NCBI RefSeq assembly: GCF_030867145.1
Contig: NC_134428.1
Location: 25,337,537-25,401,536, forward strand
Direction: 5' to 3'
Source of the DNA: Opisthocomus hoazin
Lineage: Eukaryota > Chordata > Aves > Opisthocomiformes > Opisthocomidae
Length of the DNA stretch: 64,000 bases
Shown here: positions 50,648 through 63,235 of the stretch, in pieces
Layout: every line of letters starts with the position of its first letter
Numbering within the stretch: the stretch's first letter is position 1
Notes under the pieces: generated by a model
Seen by the model: the letters and a program-made list of their open reading frames with translations, nothing else
Told to the model about the DNA's origin: nothing
Database searches by the model: none
Made by a program: the position numbers and the translations under genes

Positions 50648-53600
50648 TCATGTTTTCTTCTTTCTTTCCAACTCTGTAGGAGGTTTAAAGATTTCCTTTA
50701 AATTCATCCAGGCTCCTTTAGAATAAATGTTTTTGTAGACAACTCGTCCGTCAGGTGGCTGCACTGTTAGATGGTGGGAACACCCGTATCTTCTGGATTT
50801 ATACCATTCATTGGCAGTCTGGTTGGTTAAGGCCAAGTACAGACTGAAGCAGCAGTACGCACCCAGGACGAGCACGAGAAGAATGACAAAGCCAAGCATG
50901 AAGACAATCCTAGGAAAAGTCAAGAAAAGGTGCTGCAAAGAAAGAAAAGAATAAGTTAGGAAGCTGGAGCATTAAATGACAGGGAGGCACGTGACCACTG
51001 CAGCACGCCGGCTGCAGCGCACAGCCACACGCGCACGGGACCCTGCAGCCCCAGAAACAAGGTCACAGCCCTGGCGCCCATCCAGCTCGGTGACGGCCCA
51101 CGCCTGATTGCATCTCTGAGTAAAGCAGAGAGATTTCCAGAAATGTATCTCCTCTCAGGCCTTGCTAACATGCAGGAGTACTTTCTACACCCGTCTACCT
51201 CTGAATGTTTGCATTTCTTATTGGAGTTTTGCTTGGTTGGTTTTTTGTTGTTTTTTAATTAAAAAAGTAATGAACACAGATCATCTGAAAATAAACTGCC
51301 AAATGAAGAGGCTACAATCTGGCATAGCTTCAGGTTTTGCTGACATTATACAGTTTAAACAGCTCTTTTCTGCATTAAATTCCAATACTGGTGAGTGGTA
51401 ATGGTACTGCTCAAACATGAGCAAACATTCCCTGCCCAAGATCCCTTTATAAGAGTCCAAGGCTGAAACATCTGTTGTCTACGATGGGGAAAAGATACAG
51501 CATTTACTACTTAGTACCCCACTGCCGCACTGCAGGAAGGGATGAGGGGATTGAAACGCAAATGACTCCAAGTGCTAGAGAGACTCAAAGTCGCCCTTTG
51601 CTTGTATGTGAGAGAAAATATGCAAATATCTAAATTCCAGAGTAGCAGGGTCCTGCTTTAACACCTCCATGAAGGTATCTCAAGGACTGTCAACTGTTTC
51701 CTAAACGTTGCTGCAGTAGGTGGCCACTGGAATGTAAAGCTGTTCCTTATGAACCAGGTCTGCTGAGTGAAAGCAGCCTGGAAACAGAAATACAGAGAAT
51801 GGGAGAGCAGAATGAAGTGCTGTGAGCAAAATCCCATATTTTTACAGTGCTCTGCAATGGTGGTTTTTTAAACTTAATTAGCCATGTAAAGTTGGTAGAA
51901 AACTGGCAGTCTGTCCACATCCTGCCTCTGAGAACAGGTGGACTTACCAAGATTCCTGAAAGCAAAGACCGAGAGAAACCTTTTTACAAGCCAATAACCC
52001 AGACAGCATAAACTGACCTGAACGAGGAAGAGAATCTCAACAGTGCGCTCCTGTCCTTGGTCATCAATGTATCTCCCATGCATCATGTCTGACAGCAGCA
52101 CCAGTCGGACGAGAAACGCTGCTGTGATGGCTGCAATGGCCGCAGCCATGGCCGTCAGGGTGAGGAGGTAAAGGACGAAATACTTTGCGTTGAAGGCACC
52201 GATGCAGTTGTTGACCCACACACAGTGGTGATCAAAACGATGTACACACACACTGCAGAAACCTGATCAGGAGCAAGTGACAAGACAGTGCAGTTACTTG
52301 GTTTTTAAGTAATCAATTTGATTTTTGCACAGTTTGGGATAGTTTTTCATCTCAAAAAATCTGAGATTTATGGTCATGATTTAGCTGATAGCTTTTTAAG
52401 CAAATACGTAAATTTCAATTGCATATTATAAAACCCCCAATACTAAAACCAAAGACGTCTGTCTCATCTCCTCTTTTATTCACCAAGACTGCAGCTCAGC
52501 GAGTCTGGTTTCTCTGACAGTACTGCCTAGCAAAGCGTATGAAAGGTAGAGACTGTAGCTCCCAGCTCTATTTTAGATGACAGGAGCAAACTCTGCAAGA
52601 GAAACACAACATCCTGCACTCAGGTCTTGACAGGTGATAATTTTTCATTTCACTTCTAGAGGGTCAAAAGCTTCCCTGTTCCTGACCCCAAGCGATACCC
52701 TCGGAACTGTTGACTGTGGTGAGCAGCAACAGCAGCAAAACCAGCTCCACGGATGGGCAAAGGGCAGCTGTGATCTGGGAGCCCAGTAAAACCAACACAA
52801 TCCCCTGTGCAGCCAGCTGGGTAACTGAACGGAGGCAGCGTGAACTGCAGTTACTGATGGAGAATTAATTTAGGAAGGTATTACTGTTACGCTTCTCCAG
52901 GCAGCTCAGAATCTTACTGCAGTGTTTTGATCGGGCTGGCTTCTCCATGTTGCACGTAGGACACGGAACGCCTTTCTGAAATAATACACCATCATACGCA
53001 TAGATCTTCACCAGTGATGCGTGACTTGATTTTGTTATTGTACCTGTGAGAGAAACAAGAAAAACAGCAGAAGTAATGGCGGGTGTAACATTTTCAGGCT
53101 CCACTTTCGAAGAGCCACAGCTGACAGTCAGTGTGGGCTTACCAGGGTCGGCCCGGGAGCAGAGGACGAAGCAGGCCACGTTCCCAGCCAGCAGCAGGTA
53201 GGGCAGCAGCAGCAGGACGAGGTGGAACTGCAGCTCCCAGCAGTAAGCAAACACTTCCCAGGTGTATTCCCCGTACACTGCAGCCTGCAAGGCGATGTGC
53301 AGGGCAACAAACAAACAGCTTCTGTAACAGAAAGGGGACAGGCTATTTAATACCCAGCATCCTGATTAACAGGTCAAGTACGCTCAGAGGTGATCAGCAA
53401 AGACTTTCCAAAGGCAAGGAGACACCTCTTTTAGGTTTTCAGGCCAGCATGGATTGCATATTAATAGTGTTTTCTCCATCCAGCGGCTTCTCCTCCTCTT
53501 CTTCCCACACACACTCCTTTAAATATGCCAGCTAAATTCACTTCCATTATTGTCACGTCCTTTGGATTTTCTTTCCGACAGTAAAGTCAAGTGCAAAGCA

Positions 53601-56600
53601 CCCTTGATGCCGACAAAATACGCCACAGCAACAGGCCACAAAACATTCTGCCAGACGACACTTGCTGTGTGCTGCTCTGAAAGCAAAGGAAACCCCAGTA
53701 AAAGGTAATCTTAACAAATCTGTACCAATATAAGCAGCTGTTAACGAAAGAAGCGTGGCAGGAGGTCAGCAATGGCGAACGCCAGTTCCAACCCGCCAGC
53801 AGAGCTCAGCTTCCGCGAGGCAAGCTGCACAGCCGCTTGGCACGAGGCTGGTTTGGGATGCACCACGCTGAGGAACTGCTTCCAGCAGCCCGGCAAACAG
53901 ACGCTCAGCTAAGCCACGCATCAGAGGGCAACACTCACTCATGACAGTTCTCTGCGTTACACACCAGTTTGCTGGGCTTTCATTACGAGTTTTAAATAAC
54001 TGGTGATGTGTATTTTGCGACGGCGGGAAGTCCGTGGCAGACAAGCTCTCCTCTCCTGCGCCATTTCTGCGTGCAGTCCAGCAGAATCCCAGGGCTGCAA
54101 GCGGAGAACCCTGAAGCGCTGCGCCTCACCAGCCTCCTGCACGAACTGCAAAACCTCTCGCGTGAATGAGCCGGCGCAGTCGAGGGGATGTGCACACGGC
54201 ATCACCCAGCAATGACAACAGGGCTCGTCAGCTCATTGCTCCACTGCCACATTTGACAGCACAACCACTCTCTGCCGGGCTGTGCCCACGTCTCAACAGC
54301 AGAGCATCTGCACAGCAGGCAGCAAAGCAACGGCAGCACACATCCACCCACCAGCTGTAGCTGTTACGCCCCTGAAGCGTTTGTCACGCTGGAGCTGCTG
54401 CCCTCAGAGGAAAGGTATTTAAATCGTTCCTGAAGCAGAGCCTAAAGCACCAAAGTTCACAGGAAACTACAAAATTCAGCTCAATCCAGCAGGCTGCACC
54501 CTGGCAGCCGTGCAGCTTCCCCTTGAGCCACCTGGACACCCACGCTGCTGGACTGGGATTGATGGGATTTGAGGGGGAGGCGGGGGATGCCCAGCTCTGT
54601 CTGACTCTTAACTCTGTCTCATTCCGCAGCTGCCAGAGTCTGTTGCAATTCTCGCGTGGGTGCAGTCTCCCACCAGCCTGACCAACATCTGTTACACTGG
54701 AAGCTGCTGAGCCACAGGAGCTTGATTTGTCAATATGTTCAAATATAGCAGGGAACGTCTTCATCTTCCCAGCAATACGCAAGAACAGAAGGACAGCAGC
54801 GTGGCAAACCTCAGAGGGAATCTGTAATCCCCGAAAAGCACCCCTAATGGAGAGAGAATATCTAAAGACAGTACTCAAAGCTCTAATGGTGGCAGGAGGT
54901 CACCTACAGTGGCCAGAAATATCAGTTAAAAATAAGGGCAAAAGCACAAAAAAAAGGTGCAATACCTCGTATGGAAGAGCCTGTGAAGCACCCTGTGTGT
55001 CGCTCCCTGGAGCTGCGTGGGGATTACAAAGGACAACACCTGAAGCAAACAAAAACACAGCGTTACCCGAACTGCACACCACTTCTGCCTTGAGCAACGT
55101 TCAAACAACAATGTTCAGTCACCTAATCCCTCAGTTCTACATCCCTGTAGCCGTGTCGCTGGGGAGGAAGCTCATTTCCAGGGGCATCTGAGCTCCAAGA
55201 CAACAGGCAGGCATGTTGCTGGGGTTTTCAAAATGGGAGCGAGGTTCCATATTCTCAGAAGCCCAGAAGGCAGCAACAAACGTATCTGGGTTAATGTGTG
55301 AAAGTTGTAAGGAGCTTACACCAGGTCATGGACTGGGTAACTGGTTAAGCAGGGGATAGAACTGAGCAATTTCTGAACTACAGTATGCTTCCTCAGGACA
55401 TCTGACAGATGCTAGCAGAGATAAGCAAAGGGATAAAGCCTGCTGTCCTCCAGAAAAAGGAAAAAAAAAACCCCAACCCAACCGAAAAAGCAAACAAAAC
55501 CCACCAAAACCAAAAAATTCAGTTTATTCAACTACGGCTATGATCCCGCCTGACAACTCCATGTCTGTCTAACTGCCATTTCAGAAACAGCTAGAAACAA
55601 CAAAGAGCACTGCCTGTCTGCTCACACCGACACCCCCAGCAACAGCCTGCGACCGCGGACTCGCCTGGCTCTGCTGCGCAGGAGACGACGGATCGCTATA
55701 GCAACACGCTGCTCCGTCCGGGGCGGAGGAATTGGAGCAGCTGAGCCTATTTCTAGCTGACACGGAAAGAAAATATGCAGCGAGAGCTTCTTGTCTCAGA
55801 TGTGAAAGACCAGAAGGCAAAAAGCATATGTAGAGTTGAGAAGATGTTAAATATTTCTCTTTTAACCGGTACGCCTCATCTCCGCAGTTGAAGCGACAGC
55901 CTCGGAAAAGGGGCTGCGCACTGCAATGGGAAACACATAGCTGGACAGAAAAGCAACCTGCGTGCCACTGCACAATTCAAACCTAAATTCTCTGTGTGTG
56001 TGTTAGTACCGCCTAGCGTTACACTCCCTGTCCATTATTCCCCCACAGACAGTACAGCAATGCCCTGTACTTCAGCCATTCCTTACGCCGAAGCCAACGG
56101 CTCTTACAAATACTGTTTGTGCTCGCAGGGACAACAGAAGCAGGAGAGAACGAGAAGCCCTGCTCATCGAACACAGCCAGCCCGCACAACCGGCCCGCGG
56201 GCAGCAAGCAGCCCGGCCTGGGCTGGGGGCTGCTTTCTCACAGAGCTCGAGCAGCTCTGCGCGCGTTCAGCAGCTCACACTGCCCACCAGGAACACTTCA
56301 ACGGACCCTACAGCAGCGCAGTCAGCGTCAGCCAACTTCCAGGCTTATATGCTTCATTAATTACACTCAGAAATTAATTTAAAATGTCTAGAGAAACTAT
56401 TTAGGATTACCTGTATCTATTTCATGTGTACCAGTATTGATTACATTTTTCCAGAGAGTGACTTTACATCATGGCAGTATTTTCATAGACGATTGTTACA
56501 CGTTTCATAGAAGCAGCTATTAAGAAATGTGGGATAATAATAAATTTCTCTGCAGTAATCTGCATGTCTACAAAGCAAAATGAAATACAATACTAGTAAT

Positions 56601-57913
56601 AAAAAATCAAAGTCTGTTTAGACTTCTGTAAACAGCATTAAATATTTGATGGAGCCCTGGCCCAGGCTGCCCAGGGAGGCCGTGGAGTCTCCTTCTCTGG
56701 AGATATTCCAGCCCTGCCTGGCTGCGGTGCTGTGCCCCCTGCTCTGGGTGACCCTGCTTGGGCAGGGGGTTGGGCTGGGTGACCCACAGAGGGCCCTTCC
56801 AACCCCCAACATTCCGTGATTCTGTGATTTGCAATTTAAATAATTCTCTTATCCTTTCTTTCCAAGCTACACCTGTTTTTTTTTCCCTTCATTCAAACAC
56901 AGCCCAAAAGACAGAAAAATAAGCTAGTGCCTTTTCAACTCATTCCCTGTTTTTACAACAAAATGCCAATTCTTCATCCTCTTTTAAAGCTCTTCATTCC
57001 TCCCTCTTTCTGAGGAAACCACGGCCGGCAGCACTATCACAGACTCACATTAAAGTGCTTCCCCTAAAATACTTGCTGCCAGTCAAAACTCTGTCCCTGT
57101 TTTCATCCTCAAACCTCCTTGCATTTCCTCTTCATGAGAGCAACAAATACCATAAACCTGCAGATACCCGGGGCCTTGTTATTATTTCGCGTCCCAACTG
57201 AGCGACGCGCTTCAGCATCGCGAGGAGTTCCGTCCTCACCGCGCCGCCGTGCTGCGGCCGGCCTGAGGCCAGCTGTTCATCCCTCCCTGCTGGGCAGGAT
57301 TCCGACAGCCGCAGGGAAGCCCCTTCCCATTCCCAGCCCCCGGCCTAAAGGAAGCCCATTCCCAACCCCCAGCTGAAGGGAAGCCCCTTCCCATTTCCAA
57401 CCCCTAGTCCAAGGGAAGCCCCTTCCCATTCCCAACCCTCGGCCGCAGGGAAGCCCCTTCCCATTCCCAAACCCCCGGCCACAGGGAAGCCCCTTCCCAT
57501 TCCCAAACCCCAGTCGAAGGGAAGCCCCTTCCCATTCCCAGCCTCCAGCCGCAGGGAAGCCCCTTCCCATTCCCAGCCCCCAGCCCAAGGGAAGCCCCTT
57601 CCTATTCCCAACCCCTGGCCCAAGGGAAGCCCCTTCCCGTTCCCAAGCCCCAGCCATGCTAACTCGTGAGCGGGCGTCAAAGCAGGACGAAACACGAGGC
57701 GGACCCCACCGCCCCTCCAAGCACGCCGACGGGTGCTGCTGACGGAGGGGAAGCGCCCCAGCTCCAGGCCGATGGCGGAGGGCTGCCCGCCACAGCGGGA
57801 GCTCAGTCCCGTACCTGGCCCGCGCCGCGGGCGCTCCCCGAGCAGATACCGAGCAGCACGATGGCGGCGAGCACAAGGCACAGGTAACCCACGAAGAGCG
57901 CCAGGAAGGTCAT
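50648..57913 (-). CDS. ZDHHC4: DHHC palmitoyltransferase ZDHHC4
   Basis: Six coding exons give 335 aa (human 344): 57815-57913, 54966-55039, 53143-53321, 52918-53043, 52018-52262, 50648-50932. A multi-pass protein S-acyltransferase. It begins [20 protein letters not shown] (first membrane segment); further segments lie near 77-115, about 183-212 and 250-275. The cysteine-rich domain has [18 protein letters not shown], then [15 protein letters not shown], with catalytic Cys173 in [13 protein letters not shown] near 280 is the TTxE-like region seen in human ZDHHC4 (TNQTTNEWY). The last four residues KKKT fit a KKXX di-lysine ER-retrieval signal, as in human. Exon 5 uses the upstream of two AGs 10 bases apart; only that choice keeps frame and CRD. 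Exon 2 was found by matching VIPTQLQ..HRLFHTR to human IIPECLQ..HYLFHTR. Lies tail-to-tail with E4F1. Confidence 0.95.
56648..56828 (+). mobile_element. CR1 LINE, short 3' fragment in ZDHHC4 intron 1
   Basis: About 180 bp from GATGGAGCCCTGGCCCAG to ATTCCGTGATTCTGTG, antisense to ZDHHC4. Confidence 0.93.
57305..57655. repeat. 35-bp minisatellite next to ZDHHC4 exon 1
   Basis: About ten units of GGAAGCCCCTTCCCATTCCC followed by AACCCCNGGCCNAAG, mostly 35 bp with one 29-bp unit. It ends 160 bp from the exon 1 splice donor, inside intron 1. Recurrent open frames here are repeat artefacts. Confidence 0.95.
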
Positions 57914-58039
57914 GCCGGGCCCACGACGCAGCAGCTCCTCGGTACACCCTGGGCCCAGCCACGCTTCGCACCCGGGACCGGGGCTCCGGAGATTTATCCG
58001 TGTCTGCACCCAGCGACGGGGCAGCTCGCTGCTGGGGCA

Positions 58040-58550
58040 CGGGGAGGCCGCGGCCTGCGGGGAGGAATGAGGAGGCCGCGGCCTGTGGGGGGGGAAGGGG
58101 GAGGCCGCGGCCTGCGGGGAGGAACTAGGCGGCCGCGGCCTGTTACGGGGGGAACGGGGAGGCCAGGGCCTGGGGGGGGGGGGGGCACGGGGAGGCCGGG
58201 GCCTGCGGGGAGGAACTAGGCGGCCGCGGCCTGTTAGGGGGGGAACGGGGAAGCCAGGGCCTGTGGGGGGGGCACGGGGAGGCCGGGGCCTGCGGGGGGG
58301 GGCACGGGGAGGCCGGGGCCTGGGGAGGGGGGAACGGGTGAGGCCGCGGCCTGCGGGGCTCCGCGGCCTGCGGGGGGGAACAGGGAGGCCGCGGCCTGCC
58401 GGGATCCGCGGCCTGCGGGGGGGAACGGGGAGGCCGCGGCCTGCGGGGGCGGAACGGGGAGGCCGCGGCCTGCCCGGGGGGAGGAACGGGGAGGCTGCGG
58501 CCTGCCGGGGGGGGGCGGGAAACCGGGAGGCCGCGGCCTGCCGGGCTCCC
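58040..58550. repeat. GC-rich 28-30 bp minisatellite upstream of ZDHHC4
   Basis: About 17 units built on GGGGAGGCCGCGGCCTGCGG plus G-rich joints (GGGGAAC, GGAACTAGG, GGGGGGGGCAC). Most units contain the palindrome AGGCCGCGGCCT. It starts about 130 bp upstream of the ZDHHC4 start codon and so overlaps the promoter region. Confidence 0.92.
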
Positions 58551-61500
58551 CGCCGCCGGGAACGACTGCTCGGCCCGGCCGATCCCCGGGCAGCCGGAGC
58601 CCGAAGGTGCCCCGGGGACCCAGCCGCGGGGCGTCGAGGGCGCCGGGCCGCGGCCGATCGGGGAGCCGTGGCGGAAGGGCTCGGGCGGCGCCGGAAGCGG
58701 GCGCGGCGTGGGGGGGGAAGGGGGACGGGCTGGCGGCCATACCGGGCCCGGCCGAGCTGCCTGCGGGTCCCGCTGCCACGGACGGGCCGTGCCCGGGCCG
58801 GGCTAAGTGGCTCCGGGCAAGGCACCGGGGAGCGTCCCCAGAGCCAGCGGGGAAGCCCGAGGCTGCTGGGCAGAGCCCTTAGTTCGGCCGCTGTCCCTCC
58901 TCCGCCGCACAGAGCGAAGGTTCAAAGCAGCAGAAATAAAAGTTAAATTGTTTCTGTAAACCCCGGAGTGGCGTGCCGGGTTCTTGCGGCCTCTCGTTAC
59001 CGTGCGAGGGGAGCACAGCCGACAAGCCGCTGGCGTCCGTTGGCCGAGGGCGGGCATGGCGCGTGCCGCGCGGCTCCTTTGGGGTCTGCAAAACGGCGCC
59101 AGGTTTGTTGCCTTTGGCGAAATCCCTCCAGCAAACCCCCGGGTGCCTTCTGCCGGAGCGCCGAGCGTTGCCCTCCCCGTGACCGGCGAGCCGCCTCGCG
59201 CCCCGGTGCGTCCCACACGCCGGGAGCTTGGCTTTGCTCCGACGCCCGCAGGGGTCTCGGCCGGAGCCGTGGGAGATGCCGGTCCAGTGCTGGTTCCTTG
59301 CGCCGCGGCTGTCAACCGAAACCCTCCCCGCAGCCGGCGCGGTCCGTGCCCTCCGCACGCCGCTAATGAGCGGCTGATTGGGTTACGGTGCCCGGGTAGA
59401 GTTTGCCGTAGAAACTCAGCCGGTCGCTGCCGCCGGGTAACTGATCCCAAAGCTTCGAGGCTGCGGTGATGGTTTTGCCGGCTCTGGGTCCCAGTCTGCC
59501 GCTGGCCGGATCTCGGGCACCACAGGTAAGCTCTCCGAGGGGTGCTCGGGGTGCTTCGGCACCCAGAGGAGATGAGCTGGCTTGGTCAGGAGACGCGGCG
59601 GCAGGCGGTGAGGTTGGGTTTCAGGAAGGGGATCTTTTTCTCCCTGGTACGTTCTCAGCCCACGACGCACCAAACCAGCACCCAAGAGAGAGAAATGCAG
59701 CCGACACGTTGCCGGGGCAGAGCTGTCCCAGGGTGCAGCCCGAGGCACCGCGCTCCTGGTAGAGGCCGTGGTGAAAAAGCCATTTTTTCCCTTCCGACTG
59801 ATCCAGCAACGTGTCCGTAGGGTGCCAGGCACAGCCCCGGGTTTGTCTGGGACGCTGGATGTCACCTGGCGAGTTTGGCAGCGTGGACGGGGCCCGGGGA
59901 GGGAGGGCTGGCCGCAGCGTCGGCGCGAGGTGGTGCATCTGCCTACGGGTGATACCAAAGCCAGCAAACACTTCAGCAGCAGGCTGAGTCTGAGAGGAAT
60001 GACGCTGATTCAATCCAGCTGCCGTGTGAAGGAGCGAAAAGCCTCAGCTGATCCAAGTCTAGCAGAAGATCTTCCAGGAAACAGTCTTTTCATTAGCTTG
60101 GAATCCCATAACTGATTTCTTGTAAGGATTAAAATTCGCTGTCAGTGTTTCAAAGTACTCGCGTCACTTCAAAACGGAGGGAGAAGAAGCAATTACTTCA
60201 CTTGCTGAAAGAAAAAGAACAAAAGCATATCCATTCCAGTTTTGCCTGCCTGTTTGGGCAGCGAGGAAGATGCCCTGCGGCTCTGCAGGACGGTGCGTGC
60301 GGTTCTGTGTCGGCGCGGGAGGGCAGCGCGTGCTCCCCCAACGCGCGCCCGTGGGTCTCGGCTGCTGCAGAGATTTGGGTTTGTGCGAAACCTGCGAGAA
60401 AGGAGCCACGTCCCGACTATCCCAGAGCATCCCCGGCACCAGAGCTGGAGGGGACAGGAGGAGGAGGAGGAGGAGGGGGTCTCCAAGTCCCTTGGGGCAG
60501 TGACGCGTGTGAAGATGAAGGGCACGAGCGAGAGGCAGACCCTCCACCGCGTCGAGCTGGCCTGCAGCTTGGGCAGAGCAGGTCCTGCAGCCATCCTTCC
60601 TAAGGCTTTACCCAACCCCGTGGCAAGTGTCCCAGCTTCCCGGGGAGGCTGTTTCCCATCCAGCCCAACGCTGCCGACAGCTCGGCCCGCACCGGTGCCA
60701 AGGGGAGACGGGATTGCTGCGCGGTCCGGGATGGGATGCAGACGGTGATGGGATGCTGGTGCCGCAGCAGGATGTGTAATACCCTAAAACCTCTTAGTGT
60801 GCTAAGCCCTGGGATCCCCAGGTGCCGAGGAAGCAGAGGACAAAATCAGCAATAGGAGCTTGACGGGGAGTGCGTGCCAGCACAGGGGTCCCTGCGGCCG
60901 CTCCCTGCTGCGAGGACCCCCGCTCCCCGGCATGGAGCAGCCTGGCTGGGGACAGCTCTCCTGGCGAGCCCCGCGGGAGTCGGTCCAGGCACCCAAATCC
61001 CTGCAGCAAACCACGCAGCGTTTGGCAGACCCATACTCACAAAGTCACTGGTTTCCCACCCAAGTCACTGACGGCAGGGCCAGCGAGATCGCCGCACGCC
61101 CGGCTGCCGTTTGGGAGTGGCGACGACGCGCTGGGTCTCTGCTGCTTTGCAAAGCGCTGTCGCTTTGGATTTGCCCCGTGGGCAAGGGATTTCCTTCCCC
61201 GGGCGCTAATCTGTTTTACCTCCTTGCAGCACCTAATTCCCACCAGATCTGCAGGCTCAGGTCAGCACCAGACTCAGCCAGGACCAGCACAGGAGTTCGT
61301 CTGTCCGTGCTTCTCTTTGCGATGGATATAAAGTTAATTAGGAATGGAAAAGGCAAGAAAGACCTTCCTGCGTGCCGGGCGCTGACTCAGAGCGGGTGGA
61401 AGGGCTCAGGGCACGAGTAAGGAGCCCGGGAAGGGGCTGCCCCCAGCCGCTTTGCCCACCCCGGACCGGCGTTATGTCCAAGGGCTGCAGCGAGGACGCG

Positions 61501-62626
61501 GGAGCAGGGGAGATGCGTCGGAGCCCGGTGGGTAGGTGGGACGCGCTTCCAGGGGCGATGGAGGAGAACCGAGACGGCTTCGACCCCGCAGCGGGACAGA
61601 CCTGCCGCCGGTGAGAGCCCACCAGGCTCGCTTGGATGGCTGCAGACTGCTGTAAGTGCTTCAGCCGTAGGGTGTAGAGGTGGCAGGGGTGATGCAGCTC
61701 CCCGCAGCAAGGCAATGGCCGCGGCTCTGCCACAGAGCTCAGCCCACAGCGGTGGTGCTGGGGCCATCCCAGTGCTTACTGGGCTCTTGCTGGAGCCTTC
61801 GAAGCCTGTGCTCCACGGCCCCAGGGACGCCCTGGCGTTTGCTCGCTGATGGGTTTCATCCTGCTGTTGCTGGACTTGTCCCTGTGCTTCGTCCCCAACA
61901 CTTCCCCTCCGGTCCTGGACATCCCTACTCGTTAACACAGGCAACAGCTTTGTTTCCTCTTTAAATACTACTAATAAGAATCCCTGGTTTTTATGTAGTA
62001 TTTCAATGAGCACTGCTGTACAAAGGAGGACAAGATTATTACACTTACAACGTTAGTGGCAGCGTATTGCTTGGTCCTTTTCAGAATCGCCTTACGTGGG
62101 CGGCACTTCGAGTGCCCTCTGTAATACAGCCTCGAGTAGCTGTTTGCAGCAGCAGAGCAGGCTCAGGTTATTAATCCAGATTTCTGTGGTAATGCTGTTT
62201 TCCCTGCCCATCCTCACGATTCTGCTCTCGGGGCAAGCTGGTCTGCATTCTCTCTGCTGAAAATGGACATGAGAAGAGTTCCTTGCATCTCCCTGGCCCG
62301 TAACAGGGTATCAAACGTTTTCAGCGCTACCGAGTTCTGACCAAGATTTCCCAGGTCTCAAAGGAGCAGAAGAAAAGCCTGTCGGTCGTTCAGATCAGAG
62401 CCAAGCCGCCCTGGCAGCGGCGAGGCAGAGGTGCGAAGGGATGGCATTGCTGCACGGGCAGGAGCGCAGAGCGAGCCGGGACCCTCTGGGCTGCCTGGGC
62501 TGGGGGAGCAGCCGCGGGGGGGACGCACCGGGAGCCGGATTTTGGGCTCTGCGCCTCAGACGTTCTGATCTGAAGCACATAAAGCTCAAGGTGCGCTCGT
62601 GAGGATGCTTTCCTGAGGGTTTCTGA
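58551..62626. other. Right intergenic region, no supported gene
   Basis: 58551-59500 is a CpG-rich island that could be the distal part of the ZDHHC4 promoter or a divergent promoter. INTS15, the head-to-head neighbour of ZDHHC4 in human, could not be found. 60450-60480 has a GGA microsatellite. 61960-62350 is AT-richer. No coding pattern, tRNA or known ncRNA recognised. Confidence 0.45.
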
Positions 62627-63235
62627 GTCACGGAATCACAGAATCACAGAATAGTAGGGGTTGGAAGGGACCTCTGTGGGTCATCTAGTCCAACCCTCCT
62701 GCTGAAGCAGGGTCACCTACAGCAGGCTGCACAGGACCTTGTCCAGGCGGGGCTGGAATATCTCCAGAGAAGGAGACTCCACAACCTCCCTGGGCAGCCT
62801 GGGCCAGTGCTCCGTCACCCTCAGAGGGAAGAAGTTCTTCCTCATCTTCAGCTGGAGCTTCCTCTGCTTCAGTTTGTGCCCATTGCCCCTTGTCCTGTCA
62901 CTGGGCACCACTGAAAAGAGCTTGGCCCCATCCTCCTGACCCCCACCCTTCAGATATTTATAAGCATTTCTAAGGTCCCCTTGCAGCCTTCTCTTCTCCA
63001 GGCTGAACAAGCCCAGCTCCCTCAGCCTCTCCTCATAGGGGAGATGTTCCAGTCCCCTCATCATCCTTGTAGCCCTCCGCTGGACTCTCTCCAGTAGCTC
63101 TTCATCTTTCTTGAACTGGGGAGCCCAGAACTGGACACAGTACTACAGATGGGGCCTCACCAGGGCAGTGTAGAGGGGAAGGAGAACCTCCCTGGTCCTG
63201 CTGGCCACACTCTTCTTGATGCAGTCCCTGTAGTC
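62627..63235 (-). mobile_element. CR1 LINE, about 610 bp, minus orientation
   Basis: Tail CACGGAATCACAGAATCACAG at left, then the complement of [20 protein letters not shown] and [19 protein letters not shown], ending near GATGCAGTCCCTGTAGTC. Its wording (TACAACAGG-type and ATTTATAAGC variants) resembles the copy at 5696 more than the copies at 11.6-28 kb. Confidence 0.95.

Noticed and set aside
55690-55705. A third X-box (CGCTATAGCAAC)
   Set aside because: Only one half-site is good; the other half does not fit the RFX consensus.
57277-58825. Long proline- and glycine-rich frames around ZDHHC4 exon 1
   Set aside because: They read through the 35-bp and 28-30 bp minisatellites. Only the 33-codon stretch 57815-57913 matches ZDHHC4.
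58551-62000. INTS15 (C7orf26), the divergent neighbour of ZDHHC4 in human
   Set aside because: Looked for its conserved N-terminus and other segments on the plus strand; nothing resembling them is present.
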